A DNA stretch of 64,000 nucleotides, from assembly GCF_006569185.2 (NCBI RefSeq), contig NZ_VIGC02000006.1, positions 1-64,000 of the forward strand, read 5' to 3'. Below the pieces are notes generated by a model. The model was not told the origin of the DNA. It saw only the letters and a program-made list of their open reading frames with translations, and did no database searches. Below, in pieces: positions 39,914 to 50,227 of the stretch; position 1 is the first letter of the stretch, and each line of letters begins with the position of its first letter. The stretch comes from Litorilinea aerophila. GTDB taxonomy: Bacteria > Chloroflexota > Anaerolineae > Caldilineales > Caldilineaceae. The position numbers and the translations under genes were made by a program.

Positions 39914-39942
39914 ACTCTACTACACCCTTCCGCCCCTGTCAA
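39914..39942 (-). promoter_or_regulatory. Sigma-70-type promoter of the nine-gene operon
   Basis: On the minus strand a perfect TTGACA (39942-39937), exactly 17 bases, then TAGAGT (39919-39914). Predicted start near 39907. Downstream, the leader carries the 12-mer aggggatttgtt (39874-39885), also present after the promoter at 16763-16791 in the same orientation. Confidence 0.75.
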
Positions 39943-39995
39943 ACTCCTTTTGGAGGGAGGGGGGATAGTTCCCATTTGTCGGCGCAAAATGTAAT

Positions 39996-40061
39996 GTAGG
40001 GACAGGGCTTGCCCTGTCCCATGTCCGCGCCTGTGACGGGCGCTGCTTGCTGCGCCCCTAC
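39996..40061. repeat. GTAGGGACAGG...CCCCTAC composite palindrome
   Basis: The element begins gtagggacagggcttgccctgtccc (itself a stem around cttg) and ends gggcgctgcttgctgcgcccctac (a second stem), with gtaggg and cccctac as inverted ends. The right stem shares gggcgctgcttgctgcgccc with the element at 54998-55021. It lies just beyond the operon promoter, next to the next gene's end. Confidence 0.85.
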
Positions 40062-40212
40062 AGCGGCGTCCAATGAGCCAGCTCCGACGATTGTCATATC
40101 CTTGAGGAGGCTCCTTTTTAAGGCGGGATTTAAGGAGGGAGATGGATCAGCATCGTCGGGGACCAGGCCGGCATGCGGGGCAGCTCCACTGTGCCCTCGG
40201 CGCTCGTGCTCC

Positions 40213-41322
40213 CTACGGCCCGGCCTTGGCCTCGCCCAGTGCCAGGGGGACGTCGAAACGGCGGGACAGCTCCTGCAGATCGGCCACCACGTTGGCGGGC
40301 AGGGGAATGCCCTTTCGACGCCGTTCCTGTTCGGTCTCGTGCTCGATCTCCCCGGCCACGTAGATCCGCTCCTGGCCCGGCTCTTTAGGTGCGGCGTGGA
40401 GGGCCCGGATCATGGCATCCATGCTGCGTTTGAATTCCTCCAGCGGGCGGAAGAGATCCACCCGGATGGCGCCGAAGAAGTGGGCGTCGTGGGTTTGCGC
40501 GTAGCCCTCAAAGCAGCGGTCGTCCTCGTCGTGGCCGTCGCACCATTCCCCAGACAATCCCGCGCAGAGCACTTCCACCACCATGGCCAGGCCGTAGCCC
40601 TTGTGGCCACCCATCTCCCGGCTGCCGCCCAGGGGATAGAGGCGGCGCACCACGGCCGGATCGGTGGCCGGCTGGCCCTGGTCGTCCATGCCCCAGCCCA
40701 GGGGAAGGATTCGGCCCAGCTCCTGGTACATCTTGACCCGGTTGTAGGGCGTGATGGAGGTGGCCATGTCCAGCAGGAAGGGCGGTTCCTCCGCGGTGGG
40801 GAAGGCGATGCTGATGGGGTTGGTGGAGAACATGGGCACCGCGGCAAAGGTGGGCACCACCCCGATCTCCGCCCCCCGGGCCGCGAAGCGGCCGGTCAGG
40901 CCGATGCCGATCAGGTCCTGCTGCAGGGCCATCCAGGGGTAGTAGCCCGCGGCGCCAAAGTGGTGGGAGTGGCGCATGGCCACCAGTCCGATGCCCGATT
41001 GCCTGGCCTTTTCCATGGCCAGGCGCATGCCCCAGCAGGCGTTGGCCAGCCCCAGCCCGCCGCCCCCGTCCACCCGGGCCGTCAGCGGGGTCTCGTACTC
41101 GACGGTGCAGCGGGCGCGTGCATCGATGCGCCCCTGGTCGATGAGATTGATGTACAGGGGCTTCAGGTTGCGCACCCCGTGGGTATCCACCCCCCGCAGG
41201 TTCGCCCACACCAGGACATCGGCCGCGTCCGAGGCCGGGCCTGGGGCGAGCCCCGCCCGCTCGAAGACGGCAGCCACGAAGGCCCGCAACGCATCGGCTT
41301 GGATGATGGCGTTCCCTTCCAT
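40213..41322 (-). CDS. Malate/L-lactate dehydrogenase-2 family (LDH2/MDG2) oxidoreductase
   Basis: A 369-residue NAD(P)-dependent dehydrogenase of the YlbC/ureidoglycolate/2,3-diketo-L-gulonate reductase family, distinct from ordinary LDH. The start MEGNAIIQADALRAFV is two bases after the previous stop (TGACCATG). The family landmarks are present: DTHGVRNLKPLY (His of the active site), GLGLANACWGMRLAMEKA, VAMRHSHHFGAAGYY, and the GGHKGYGLAMVVEVL cofactor-binding loop, followed by THDAHFFGAI. It would reduce or oxidise a 2-hydroxy acid in the cytoplasm. It is the last gene of a four-gene run. Confidence 0.9.
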   Translation of the reverse strand: MEGNAIIQADALRAFVAAVFERAGLAPGPASDAADVLVWANLRGVDTHGVRNLKPLYINLIDQGRIDARARCTVEYETPLTARVDGGGGLGLANACWGMRLAMEKARQSGIGLVAMRHSHHFGAAGYYPWMALQQDLIGIGLTGRFAARGAEIGVVPTFAAVPMFSTNPISIAFPTAEEPPFLLDMATSITPYNRVKMYQELGRILPLGWGMDDQGQPATDPAVVRRLYPLGGSREMGGHKGYGLAMVVEVLCAGLSGEWCDGHDEDDRCFEGYAQTHDAHFFGAIRVDLFRPLEEFKRSMDAMIRALHAAPKEPGQERIYVAGEIEHETEQERRRKGIPLPANVVADLQELSRRFDVPLALGEAKAGP

Positions 41323-41324
41323 GG

Positions 41325-42205
41325 TCAATCCCACTCCCCGGAAAGCAACACAGAATCCAGGTACAAAAAGGCCCGCTTGGCCCGGTCCGTCTCCACCCAG
41401 AAGACCAGGTTGAGCATACACCAGAGGTTGGCCATGGCCGGCAGGCGCATGGGTTCCAGCGGGCTCACGTCGAAGGTGCGGTCGTTGCAGCGGATGCCCT
41501 GGAAGGACATGCTGGTCAGGTCAAAGTCCACCCGCAGGTAGTGCCAGTTGTGCTTGGTTGCGATCTCGTTGTAGCAGAGGAGCTGCTCCCCGTCTGGGAT
41601 GTCCTCCCAGCCTTCGGGCGCCAGGTGGAAATGGGAGCGGGTCTTGCCGCTGCCGCCGATGTCGGCCATGGGCTCCCGCCGCCGCTTGAACTGCCAGCGG
41701 GCCACCGCCTGGCCGTCCAGCGCGTTGAGGTAGCGCAGGTGGGGCATCACCCGCTCCCGGGGGGCCGGGTGCCGGTCACCGTGCTGCAGGTCGAAGAGGA
41801 CGCCGAAGGACCGCACGTCCGTCTCCGACAGCCGCAGCTCGGACGCTTCTGGCTTGAAGGTGAAGTAGGTCTCCAGCCGGATGGGCCCCAGCTGGCGGAA
41901 GGTCAGGCGCTTGATGGCTACAGCCAGAGCGCCCGGCCTGGGGAGGGTGGCCAGCTTGAGCGCGTAGGTGCCGTTGAAGGAGCCGTCGGTGCCCGAATCC
42001 CAGACCGTAAGGTTGCTGAGCATGGGGTCCCGCAGCTCCCGGTAGGGCGGCAACATGGCGTCCAGGCTCTCCTCGTAGTTGCCGATGAGGCCGGTCCAGC
42101 CCTGGAGGCCATGGTCGAAGTCGTCGTAGACGATGATGCGGGAGAGGGGGTCGAAGCGGCTCAGGTGGGGGTCGGCGCGCAGGAGCGCCTGCCGTGTATT
42201 GCTGT

Positions 42206-42209
<4 letters not shown>
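41325..42209 (-). CDS. Uncharacterised 294-residue protein
   Basis: I do not recognise this protein. It has no signal peptide or transmembrane helix. The composition and pattern (IIVYDDFDHGLQGWTGLIGNYEE...SNLTVWDSGTDGSFNGTYALKLAT) look like a jelly-roll or concanavalin-like beta-sandwich: 'DDFxxGLxGW' followed by 'GxYALKLAT' is typical of such domains. HNWHYLRVDFDL and LYLDSVLLSGEWD in the second half fit the same fold. The start overlaps the stop of the sugar dehydrogenase lipoprotein gene (ATGA), and it ends two bases before the LDH2-family gene, so all three are tightly coupled. A sugar- or uronate-binding role is a guess. Confidence 0.85.
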
Positions 42210-43564
<1,355 letters not shown>

Positions 43565-43596
43565 ATCTGGATTTCCTTTCGTGGCGGGGGGCCACC

Positions 43597-43932
43597 CTAC
43601 TCTTTCAACACCAGGTAGACCATCACCTTCAGGCGGGCGCCATCGGGCAGGGTGCCCACGGCCCGCAGCCAGCCACCGAAGTGGCGGACCCGGCAGAAGG
43701 TGAGCTCCTCTTCCTGGCTGGGCAGGGGAAGTTGAGTGCCCTCGTCGCACCAGTGGATGCCATCCGGCGAGATCTGGACGCGGGCCGTGGCATCGGCCAG
43801 CGGGCCGGACGCGGCCAGGGCGCGCACGAAGTAGAGGGCCTCCGTGGCCCAGGCCGCCTCGTAGGGCTCCAGGGCAAACTCGCCCTGCCATTCCTCATTC
43901 CGTGCAACGACAGCAGTGTGGCTCTGGCGCAT
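43597..43932 (-). CDS. Small uncharacterised protein
   Basis: A 111-residue protein, no signal or membrane segment. The sequence AAWATEALYFVRALAASGPLADATARVQISPDGIHWCDEGTQLPLP followed by LTFCRVRHFGGWLRAVGTLPDGARLKVMVYLVLKE has the beta-rich pattern and the 'SPDGxxW' motif seen in coagulation-factor-5/8-like or phage-tail-like jelly rolls; this is only a resemblance. It lies 32 bases upstream of the lipoprotein gene, so it probably shares its transcript. No ribosome-binding site stands out. The longer frame of the lipoprotein gene overlapping it is not used. Confidence 0.7.
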   Translation of the reverse strand: MRQSHTAVVARNEEWQGEFALEPYEAAWATEALYFVRALAASGPLADATARVQISPDGIHWCDEGTQLPLPSQEEELTFCRVRHFGGWLRAVGTLPDGARLKVMVYLVLKE

Positions 43933-43969
43933 GATCTCCTCGTTGATTGGGTCTACAGATTATCACATC

Positions 43970-44080
43970 GTCGGTCCGCTCTCCTGGCCGGACGGGGATA
44001 CCTGCACGCCTGTCACGCAGGGATGCGTGACCTACGGATCGGATGTCCCGTCGTCGGTCTGCTCTCCTGGCCGGACGGGG
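43970..44080. repeat. GTCGGTC...CTCCTGGCCGGACGGGG element, one and a half copies
   Basis: A full copy (43970-44037) reads gtcggtccgctctcctggccgg, gacgggg, cacgcctgtcacgca, ggatgcgtgacctacgg. A partial copy (44053-44080) repeats gtcggtctgctctcctgg and ccggacgggg. The full copy contains inner palindromes (ctcctggccgg, cacgcagggatgcgtg). Another full copy is at 45143-45210 with the same order. Both sit in minus-strand gaps on either side of the Gfo/Idh/MocA gene at 44095. Confidence 0.88.
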
Positions 44081-44094
44081 GGGCCCAGGAGTCT

Positions 44095-45093
44095 TTACCC
44101 CTTCCGGTAGTAGTCCCGCAGGAGCTGATCCATCACCCAGTTGGTGCGTGCCGCGCTGACGCCGGTGCTGGGGCATTTCCCCTGGCCGTTGAGCTCATCC
44201 ACGATGGTCTGGATCAGGGGCTGCTGGACGTGGCGCGGGGTCTCGATGTCAAACTCGCTGGTCCCTTTTTCCGTGGTCAGCCGCACCGGCTCGGTCCCAA
44301 AGGAGGAAAAGGTGAGCTTGCCCTTCGACCCCACGATCTCCGTCTGGTCCACTGCGGTGTAGCTGGCAAAGTTCCACACGCCCACCCCGTGGACACCCGA
44401 CTGGAAGACAAAGCTGCCGGTGACCACGTCCTCGGCGGGATAGTGGCCGGCCTGGTTGGCGGCATGGCCACAGGCCTGGGTGACGGGCCCCAGAAAGTAG
44501 TCCAGGTAGTCCAGGATGTGGGAGCCCAGGTCCACGAAGAGGCCGCCGCCGGCGATGGCCGGGTCCACCCGCCAGGGCATCTCCGCGCCCTGGGCGCCTG
44601 GATTGCGAAATTGGAGGCCGACCGGGCGGGTCAGGGTGACGGTGACGAAGCGGGGTTCGCCGATGGCGCCCTCTTCCAGGAGGGTCTTGATTTTGAGGAA
44701 GCGGGGCAACATCCGGCGGTAGTAGGCCACCCAGAGGGGCACGCCTGCTTCCTCACATGCCTGGATCATCTCCTGGCATTCCTGGTAGTTCATGGCCATG
44801 GGCTTTTCCACGTAGACGGGTTTGCCCGCGGCCGCCGCCATCAGGGTGTACTGCTTGTGGGCATAGGGTGGCGTGGCGATGTAGACCGCGTCCACGTCGG
44901 GGTCGCGGATCAGGGCTTCGGCGTCGTCGTACCACTTGGGCACGTTGTGCCGCTGCGCGTAGTCCCTGGCCAGATCCCCGTTGCGGCGCATCACGGCGAC
45001 CAGGGCGGAGTTTCTGGCCTTCTGGAAGCCAGGCCCGCTCTTCACCTCGGTGACATCGCCGCAGCCGATGATGCCCCAGCGGATGGTCTTCAT
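44095..45093 (-). CDS. Gfo/Idh/MocA family oxidoreductase 5
   Basis: A 332-residue dehydrogenase; MKTIRWGIIGCGDVTEVKSGP follows AGGAGATCC. Rossmann loop IIGCGDVTE, catalytic Lys97 in YVEKPMAMNYQEC, and VDLGSHILDYLDYFLG with the active-site His. The length and motifs are standard, with no inserts. It lies between a GH127 arabinofuranosidase and the sugar dehydrogenase group, both gaps filled with the same palindromic element. Oxidation of a released sugar such as arabinose or a derivative is possible but unproven. Confidence 0.9.
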   Translation of the reverse strand: MKTIRWGIIGCGDVTEVKSGPGFQKARNSALVAVMRRNGDLARDYAQRHNVPKWYDDAEALIRDPDVDAVYIATPPYAHKQYTLMAAAAGKPVYVEKPMAMNYQECQEMIQACEEAGVPLWVAYYRRMLPRFLKIKTLLEEGAIGEPRFVTVTLTRPVGLQFRNPGAQGAEMPWRVDPAIAGGGLFVDLGSHILDYLDYFLGPVTQACGHAANQAGHYPAEDVVTGSFVFQSGVHGVGVWNFASYTAVDQTEIVGSKGKLTFSSFGTEPVRLTTEKGTSEFDIETPRHVQQPLIQTIVDELNGQGKCPSTGVSAARTNWVMDQLLRDYYRKG

Positions 45094-45142
45094 GGTAGGA
45101 TCTCCTGTCTGTCTCTGGCGTGGTGTGTGATACCCATTGGTT

Positions 45143-45210
45143 CGTAGGTCTGGCCTCCTGGCCGGACAGGGGTCTTGCACCGCTGTCACGCAAGGATGCG
45201 TGACCTACGC
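45143..45210. repeat. GTAGGTCTGG...CTCCTGGCCGGACAGGGG element
   Basis: Reads cgtaggtctggcctcctggc, cggacaggggtct, then gctgtcacgcaaggatgcgt and gacctacgc; the ends (cgtaggtc and gacctacg) are inverted. It matches the element at 43970-44037 in order and length (68 bases each), differing at about one position in six. It fills the 140-base gap before the GH127 gene's stop. Confidence 0.9.
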
Positions 45211-45233
45211 ACCATGTATCACGCACCACGTCC

Positions 45234-47156
45234 CTACTCGTTCCGGGGCAGCCAGACGGCCATCTCCCCCAGCTCCCGGTGGGCCCAGGCGTAGTAGGGG
45301 ATGGCGGTCAGCGTCCGGTCGCCGAGCTGGCCAGCCAGCACGGTGATGCCGCCCAGCAGGTCGGGCCGGCGCTGCGGTTGCAGCGATACCCCGTCGGGCA
45401 GCACCAGGTCGTGGACCCGGCCGCCATGGTCCACTGCCTCCACGCAGTAGACCAGCGGCCCCCGTTCCAGGGCCACCCGACCCCGGTTGTGGACCACCTG
45501 GGGATGGCTGGCCACCCGGCGCACCGCCATGGGCAGGTGGAGCGCCACCACGTCGCCCGGCTGCCAGGTGCGCCGCAGCACCGCAAACCCCTTTTCCATG
45601 GTGAGGGCTTGCGGCTGGCCGTTGACTGCCAGCTCCACCTGCCCCTCAGGCCGATCCAGGTAGCGGTAGAGGTCGCCGGGCACCGGCCGGTTTCGCGCCC
45701 AGCCGGGGATGCGGATGTGCAGGGCAAAGGGAGCCGGACGCTCCGGCCGTACTCTCAGGCGTATCTGCCCATCCCAGGGGTAACGGGTCTCCTGCTCGAC
45801 CATCACCTGGACGTCGCCGCCCGCTCCTGGAAGGGCCACAGTGGCTCGTCCGGCCACGAAGAGGTTGACGTAGAGCCGATCTTCCGCCTGCGCGTAGACA
45901 TAGCCGGGCAGGGACGGCAGGAAGCGCACCACGTTGGAGGGGCAACAGGAGCAGTCAAACCAGGGTTGTCGGCCGATGCTGTGGCGGTTGAAGGGAAAGC
46001 TGCCGTCGAAGGCCAGGGGATTCACGTAGAAGAAGTGATCCCCGCCCAGGGAGACGCCGGCCAGGAAGCCGTTGTAGAGGGTCCGCTCCAGCACGTCCAC
46101 ATAGCGGGCGTCTCCATGGAGCAGGAACATGCGCTGGTTCCAGAAAATGTTGGCGATGGCTGCGCAGGTCTCGGCGTAGGCCGTGTCGTTGGGCAGTTCG
46201 TAGTCCTCGCCGAAGGCTTCCCCCTTGTGGCGGGCGCCGATGCCGCCCGTCAGGTAGAGCTTGCGGTTGACCACATTCTCCCAGATGGCGTCCAGGGCCT
46301 GGATGTACGCCTGGTTGTCCGTCAACGTGGCCACGTCGGCCATGCCACAGTACATGTAGCCGGCCCGCACCGCATGGCCGACCGCGGTGCGCTGCTGGGT
46401 GACGGGCAGATGATCCTGCATGTAGCCTGGGTCGTCGTGGAGCATGTACAGCTCCCGGCCGTGGGCGTGACCCCGCTCGTCCAGGAAGAACTGGGCCAGG
46501 CGCAGGTAGCGCGGATCACCCGTCACCTGGTAGAGCTTGACCAGCCCAATCTCGATCTCCTGGTGGCCTGGCACATCCCGCCGTTTGTCCGGCCCGAAGA
46601 CCCGGTCGATGAGATCGGCGTTCTTCAGGGCCACGTCCAGCAGGGTGCGCTTTCCGGTGGCCCGGAAATGGGCCACTGCGGCCTCGTAGAGGTGGCCCAC
46701 ATTGTAGAGCTCGTGGTTGACCCGCAGGTTGGACCAGCGGGTCAGCCCCTCCCGGTCCGGGCGCAGCCGATCCAGCCGGCCGGTCCGTTCGGCGATGGTG
46801 CGAACGGTGTACAGGTAGCCGTCGGGCTCCTGGGCGGCGGCGAAGAGCTGGATCAGGTCGTCCAGATAGCGGTCCAGGGCCGGATCCGGGTGCAGGCTCA
46901 GGGAATAGGCCGCGCCCTCCACGATTTTAAAAACGTCGGAATCGTTGTAATAGATTCCTTCGTGGTCACCTTCCAGGAGGCCGGCGGCTTTGGCGAAGTT
47001 GGCGATGCGGCCGGTCTCTTCGCACTTCTGGAAGTCGTACGGGATGGTGACCGTGCGGTTGGTCTCCAGCCGGGGACGCCAGAAGTCATCCTCCAGGGTG
47101 ACGGCCGTAAAGGGCACCGGCTGCAACTGGTAGCGGACAGGGGTGTGGGCGTTCAT
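45234..47156 (-). CDS. GH127 beta-L-arabinofuranosidase
   Basis: A 640-residue glycoside hydrolase of family GH127 (former DUF1680), about the size of Bifidobacterium HypBA1. The cysteine-nucleophile machinery is complete: acid/base Glu320 (DYELPND), zinc ligands Glu329 and Cys331 (AETCAAIANIFWN), and nucleophile Cys404 with Cys405 in DCSCCPSN. The N-terminal (alpha/alpha)6 barrel has YNVGHLYEAAVAHFRATGKRTLL. No signal peptide is present, so it acts in the cytoplasm on imported beta-arabinosides. It starts 15 bases after the aldolase gene, in the same direction, and would release L-arabinose for the dehydrogenase and aldolase nearby; that link is inferred. Confidence 0.92.
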   Translation of the reverse strand: MNAHTPVRYQLQPVPFTAVTLEDDFWRPRLETNRTVTIPYDFQKCEETGRIANFAKAAGLLEGDHEGIYYNDSDVFKIVEGAAYSLSLHPDPALDRYLDDLIQLFAAAQEPDGYLYTVRTIAERTGRLDRLRPDREGLTRWSNLRVNHELYNVGHLYEAAVAHFRATGKRTLLDVALKNADLIDRVFGPDKRRDVPGHQEIEIGLVKLYQVTGDPRYLRLAQFFLDERGHAHGRELYMLHDDPGYMQDHLPVTQQRTAVGHAVRAGYMYCGMADVATLTDNQAYIQALDAIWENVVNRKLYLTGGIGARHKGEAFGEDYELPNDTAYAETCAAIANIFWNQRMFLLHGDARYVDVLERTLYNGFLAGVSLGGDHFFYVNPLAFDGSFPFNRHSIGRQPWFDCSCCPSNVVRFLPSLPGYVYAQAEDRLYVNLFVAGRATVALPGAGGDVQVMVEQETRYPWDGQIRLRVRPERPAPFALHIRIPGWARNRPVPGDLYRYLDRPEGQVELAVNGQPQALTMEKGFAVLRRTWQPGDVVALHLPMAVRRVASHPQVVHNRGRVALERGPLVYCVEAVDHGGRVHDLVLPDGVSLQPQRRPDLLGGITVLAGQLGDRTLTAIPYYAWAHRELGEMAVWLPRNE

Positions 47157-47171
47157 GGGGTCCCGGCTCTG

Positions 47172-47939
47172 TCATCCAGCGGTGGCGCCGCGCAGGGTCT
47201 CCAGGCTGCTGGCGGCGCCGGCCAGCAGGAAGCCGGCATCGCTGCCTGCGGTGATGAACTGGAAGCCCTGCCGGGCCCGCCGGACGGCATCCTCCACCGA
47301 GCGGCCGGCGATGCCGGGGATCTTGCCCGTGTTGCGGCAGGCCTGCACCACCTTTTCCAGGGCCCGGGCATGCTCCTCCCGCTGGTCCATCTGGCTGGGG
47401 GGGAAGCCCAGGGAGAGGGAGAGGTCGGACGGGCCCAGCCAGCAGCCGTCGATGCCGGGCGTGGCCATGATGGCCTCCGCGTTCTCCACGGCCTGGACCG
47501 TTTCGATCTGGACGGCCACGAAGAGCTGCTCGTCGATCCAGGTGGGGTAGTCGGCGCCGTAGGCCCGGGCCCGCCCCCAGCCCCAGGAGCGGTTGCCGAT
47601 GGGGGGGAAGCGGCAGGCTTCGGCCGCGGCTTTGGCTTCCTCCGGCGTGTTGACCATGGGCACCACGATGCCCATGACCCCTTCATCCAGCAGGCGCCCG
47701 ATCAGGGTGTAGTCGTTACGGGCGACCCGGGCCATGGGGATGGCCGGGCCGGCGGCCATGGCTGCCAGGGCTGCGATGGTGGCATCGTCACCCCAGGAGC
47801 CGTGCTGGCGGTCCAACAGCAGGAAGTCGATGCCAGTGTGGCTGAGCAGCTCCGCGTTGAGGGGTGAACCCAGGCCCAGGGAGAAGCCGAAGGCCGGCTT
47901 GCCCTGGCGCATGATCTCTTTGGCGGTATTTACTTTCAT
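47172..47939 (-). CDS. HpcH/HpaI family class II aldolase
   Basis: A 255-residue metal-dependent aldolase with AGGAGAA before the ATG. Catalytic residues align with E. coli HpaI: His46 (DRQHGSWG), Arg71 (MARVARND), metal ligands Glu146 (VQIETVQ) and Asp172 (GPSDLSLS). Such enzymes cleave 2-keto-3-deoxy acids, for example 2-keto-3-deoxyrhamnonate or 2-keto-3-deoxyarabinonate, into pyruvate and an aldehyde. It precedes the GH127 gene by 15 bases, consistent with arabinose degradation through a 2-keto-3-deoxy intermediate. The dehydratase needed for that route would be the enolase-superfamily enzyme at 30802 or one outside the window. Confidence 0.9.
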   Translation of the reverse strand: MKVNTAKEIMRQGKPAFGFSLGLGSPLNAELLSHTGIDFLLLDRQHGSWGDDATIAALAAMAAGPAIPMARVARNDYTLIGRLLDEGVMGIVVPMVNTPEEAKAAAEACRFPPIGNRSWGWGRARAYGADYPTWIDEQLFVAVQIETVQAVENAEAIMATPGIDGCWLGPSDLSLSLGFPPSQMDQREEHARALEKVVQACRNTGKIPGIAGRSVEDAVRRARQGFQFITAGSDAGFLLAGAASSLETLRGATAG

Positions 47940-47985
47940 GGTGGATGGTTCTCCTGCCAGCGTGTGATGGGTGGCGAATGGTGGA

Positions 47986-48086
47986 GTAGGTGGTAGACGG
48001 TAGACGGTAGACGGTAGGTGGTAGTCGGTAGTCAGTAGTCAGTAGACGGTAGTCGGCCGTCTACTGTCTACCGACTACTGACTACC
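47986..48086. repeat. GTAGACGGTAG/GTAGTCAGTAG tandem repeat with inverted end
   Basis: A run of about twelve 7-base units (gtagacg, gtagtcg or gtagtca with small changes) on the left is followed by ccgtctactgtctaccg and actactgactaccc, reverse complements of the same units. The whole can fold into one long hairpin. It lies between the aldolase start and the next gene's stop. Similar GTAGTCGGTAGTC tracts are known from several Chloroflexota genomes. Confidence 0.85.
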
Positions 48087-48099
48087 CCACAAAATAAAC

Positions 48100-49124
<1,025 letters not shown>

Positions 49125-49128
<4 letters not shown>

Positions 49129-50156
49129 GGCAGCGGTTCCGGCTGGTGGTAGAGGAAGCAACTCACCTGCTGATCGGGCCCTGTGGGCTGCAACCGCGGC
49201 TCAAAGCGGTCGCATGTGCCGGGCATGAAGTCCGGGCAGCGGGGATGGAAGGGGCAGCCCAGGGGCCGGTCGTACGGGTGGGGGATGGAGCCGGCGATGG
49301 TGGCCAGCTTGGTGCGGGGCTTGGCCAGGATGCTGGGGATGGAGCGCAGCAGCGCCCGGGTGTACGGATGTTGGGGCGCGTGGAAAATTTGCTCCACCGG
49401 CCCCTGCTCGACCACCTGGCCCAGGTACATGACGGCCACCGTATCCGCCATCTCGGCGATGACTCCCATGTCGTGGGTGATGAGGATGATGGCCAGGCCC
49501 TTCTCTTCCTGGAGCTGGCGCAGCAGGTCCAGGATCTGGGCCTGGGTGGTCACATCCAGCGCCGTGGTGGGCTCGTCTGCGATGAGGATGCGGGGATCGC
49601 TGGAGAGGGCCATGGCGATCATGACCCGCTGCCGCAGGCCGCCGCTGAGCTGGAAGGAGTATTCGTCAATGCGCCGTTCCGGCCGGGGAATGCCCACCTG
49701 GCGCAACAGCTCGATGGCCTTCTCTCGGGCGGCCTTTTTGCTCAGGGGCTGGTGAAGGCGGATGGCCTCGATGATCTGGTTGCCCACGGTGTGAAAGGCG
49801 CTGAAGGAGGTCATGGGCTCCTGGAAGATGAGCGCGATCTCGCCCCCGCGGATGGAACGCATCTCCCGGCTGTCCTCGTCCAGGGTGGTCAGGTCGATGG
49901 TCTGGCCATGGCCGTTGTTGGCCTGCCGGCGCAGCCAGATGTGGCCGTGGACAATGCGGCCCGGTGGCTCCACGATACGCAGGATGGAGCGGGCGGTGAC
50001 GCTTTTGCCACAGCCGCTCTCCCCCACGATGCCCAGGGTCTGGCCGGGGTAGAGGTCAAAGCTGGCCCCTTCCACCGCCCGGACGGTTCCTTCATCTTGA
50101 AAGAAATAGGTGTGCAGGTTTTCGACAGACAGAATGGGAAGGCCGGATTCACTCAT
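49125..50156 (-). CDS. ABC transporter ATP-binding protein, DppD/OppD family
   Basis: A 343-residue ATPase. Walker A GESGCGKS (Lys51), Q-loop [18 protein letters not shown], signature [15 protein letters not shown], Walker [19 protein letters not shown] and [14 protein letters not shown] are intact. The C-terminal Cys motif is [16 protein letters not shown]. The insert [25 protein letters not shown] after the first beta sheet is longer than usual. It pairs with the DppF-type ATPase downstream and the two permeases upstream, 71 bases away. Confidence 0.95.
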
Positions 50157-50227
50157 CGGGTCTCACAGTGGCGTGGTTCAGGATTCATGACAGACGGATG
50201 GCAAGGGGCGTATCCAGGCGGGCACGA

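Larger units (their letters stand above)
39523..40212. other. 690-base gene-free leader with promoter and repeats
   Basis: No coding frame is supportable. It contains an exact 14-base tandem duplication, gtcgttggggcgat twice (39591-39618), a promoter at 39914-39942, a shared leader motif aggggatttgtt (39874-39885) and a GTAGGG element (39996-40061). 40062-40212 shows nothing distinctive. The leader of the solute-binding protein would be about 385 bases long, unusually long for this window. Confidence 0.65.

Noticed and set aside
43597-43891. Longer start for the PQQ-type lipoprotein gene, overlapping the small gene upstream
   Set aside because: The extra residues are Arg/Gly/Pro-rich shadow sequence. 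The start at 43564 has a ribosome site and gives a perfect lipoprotein signal.
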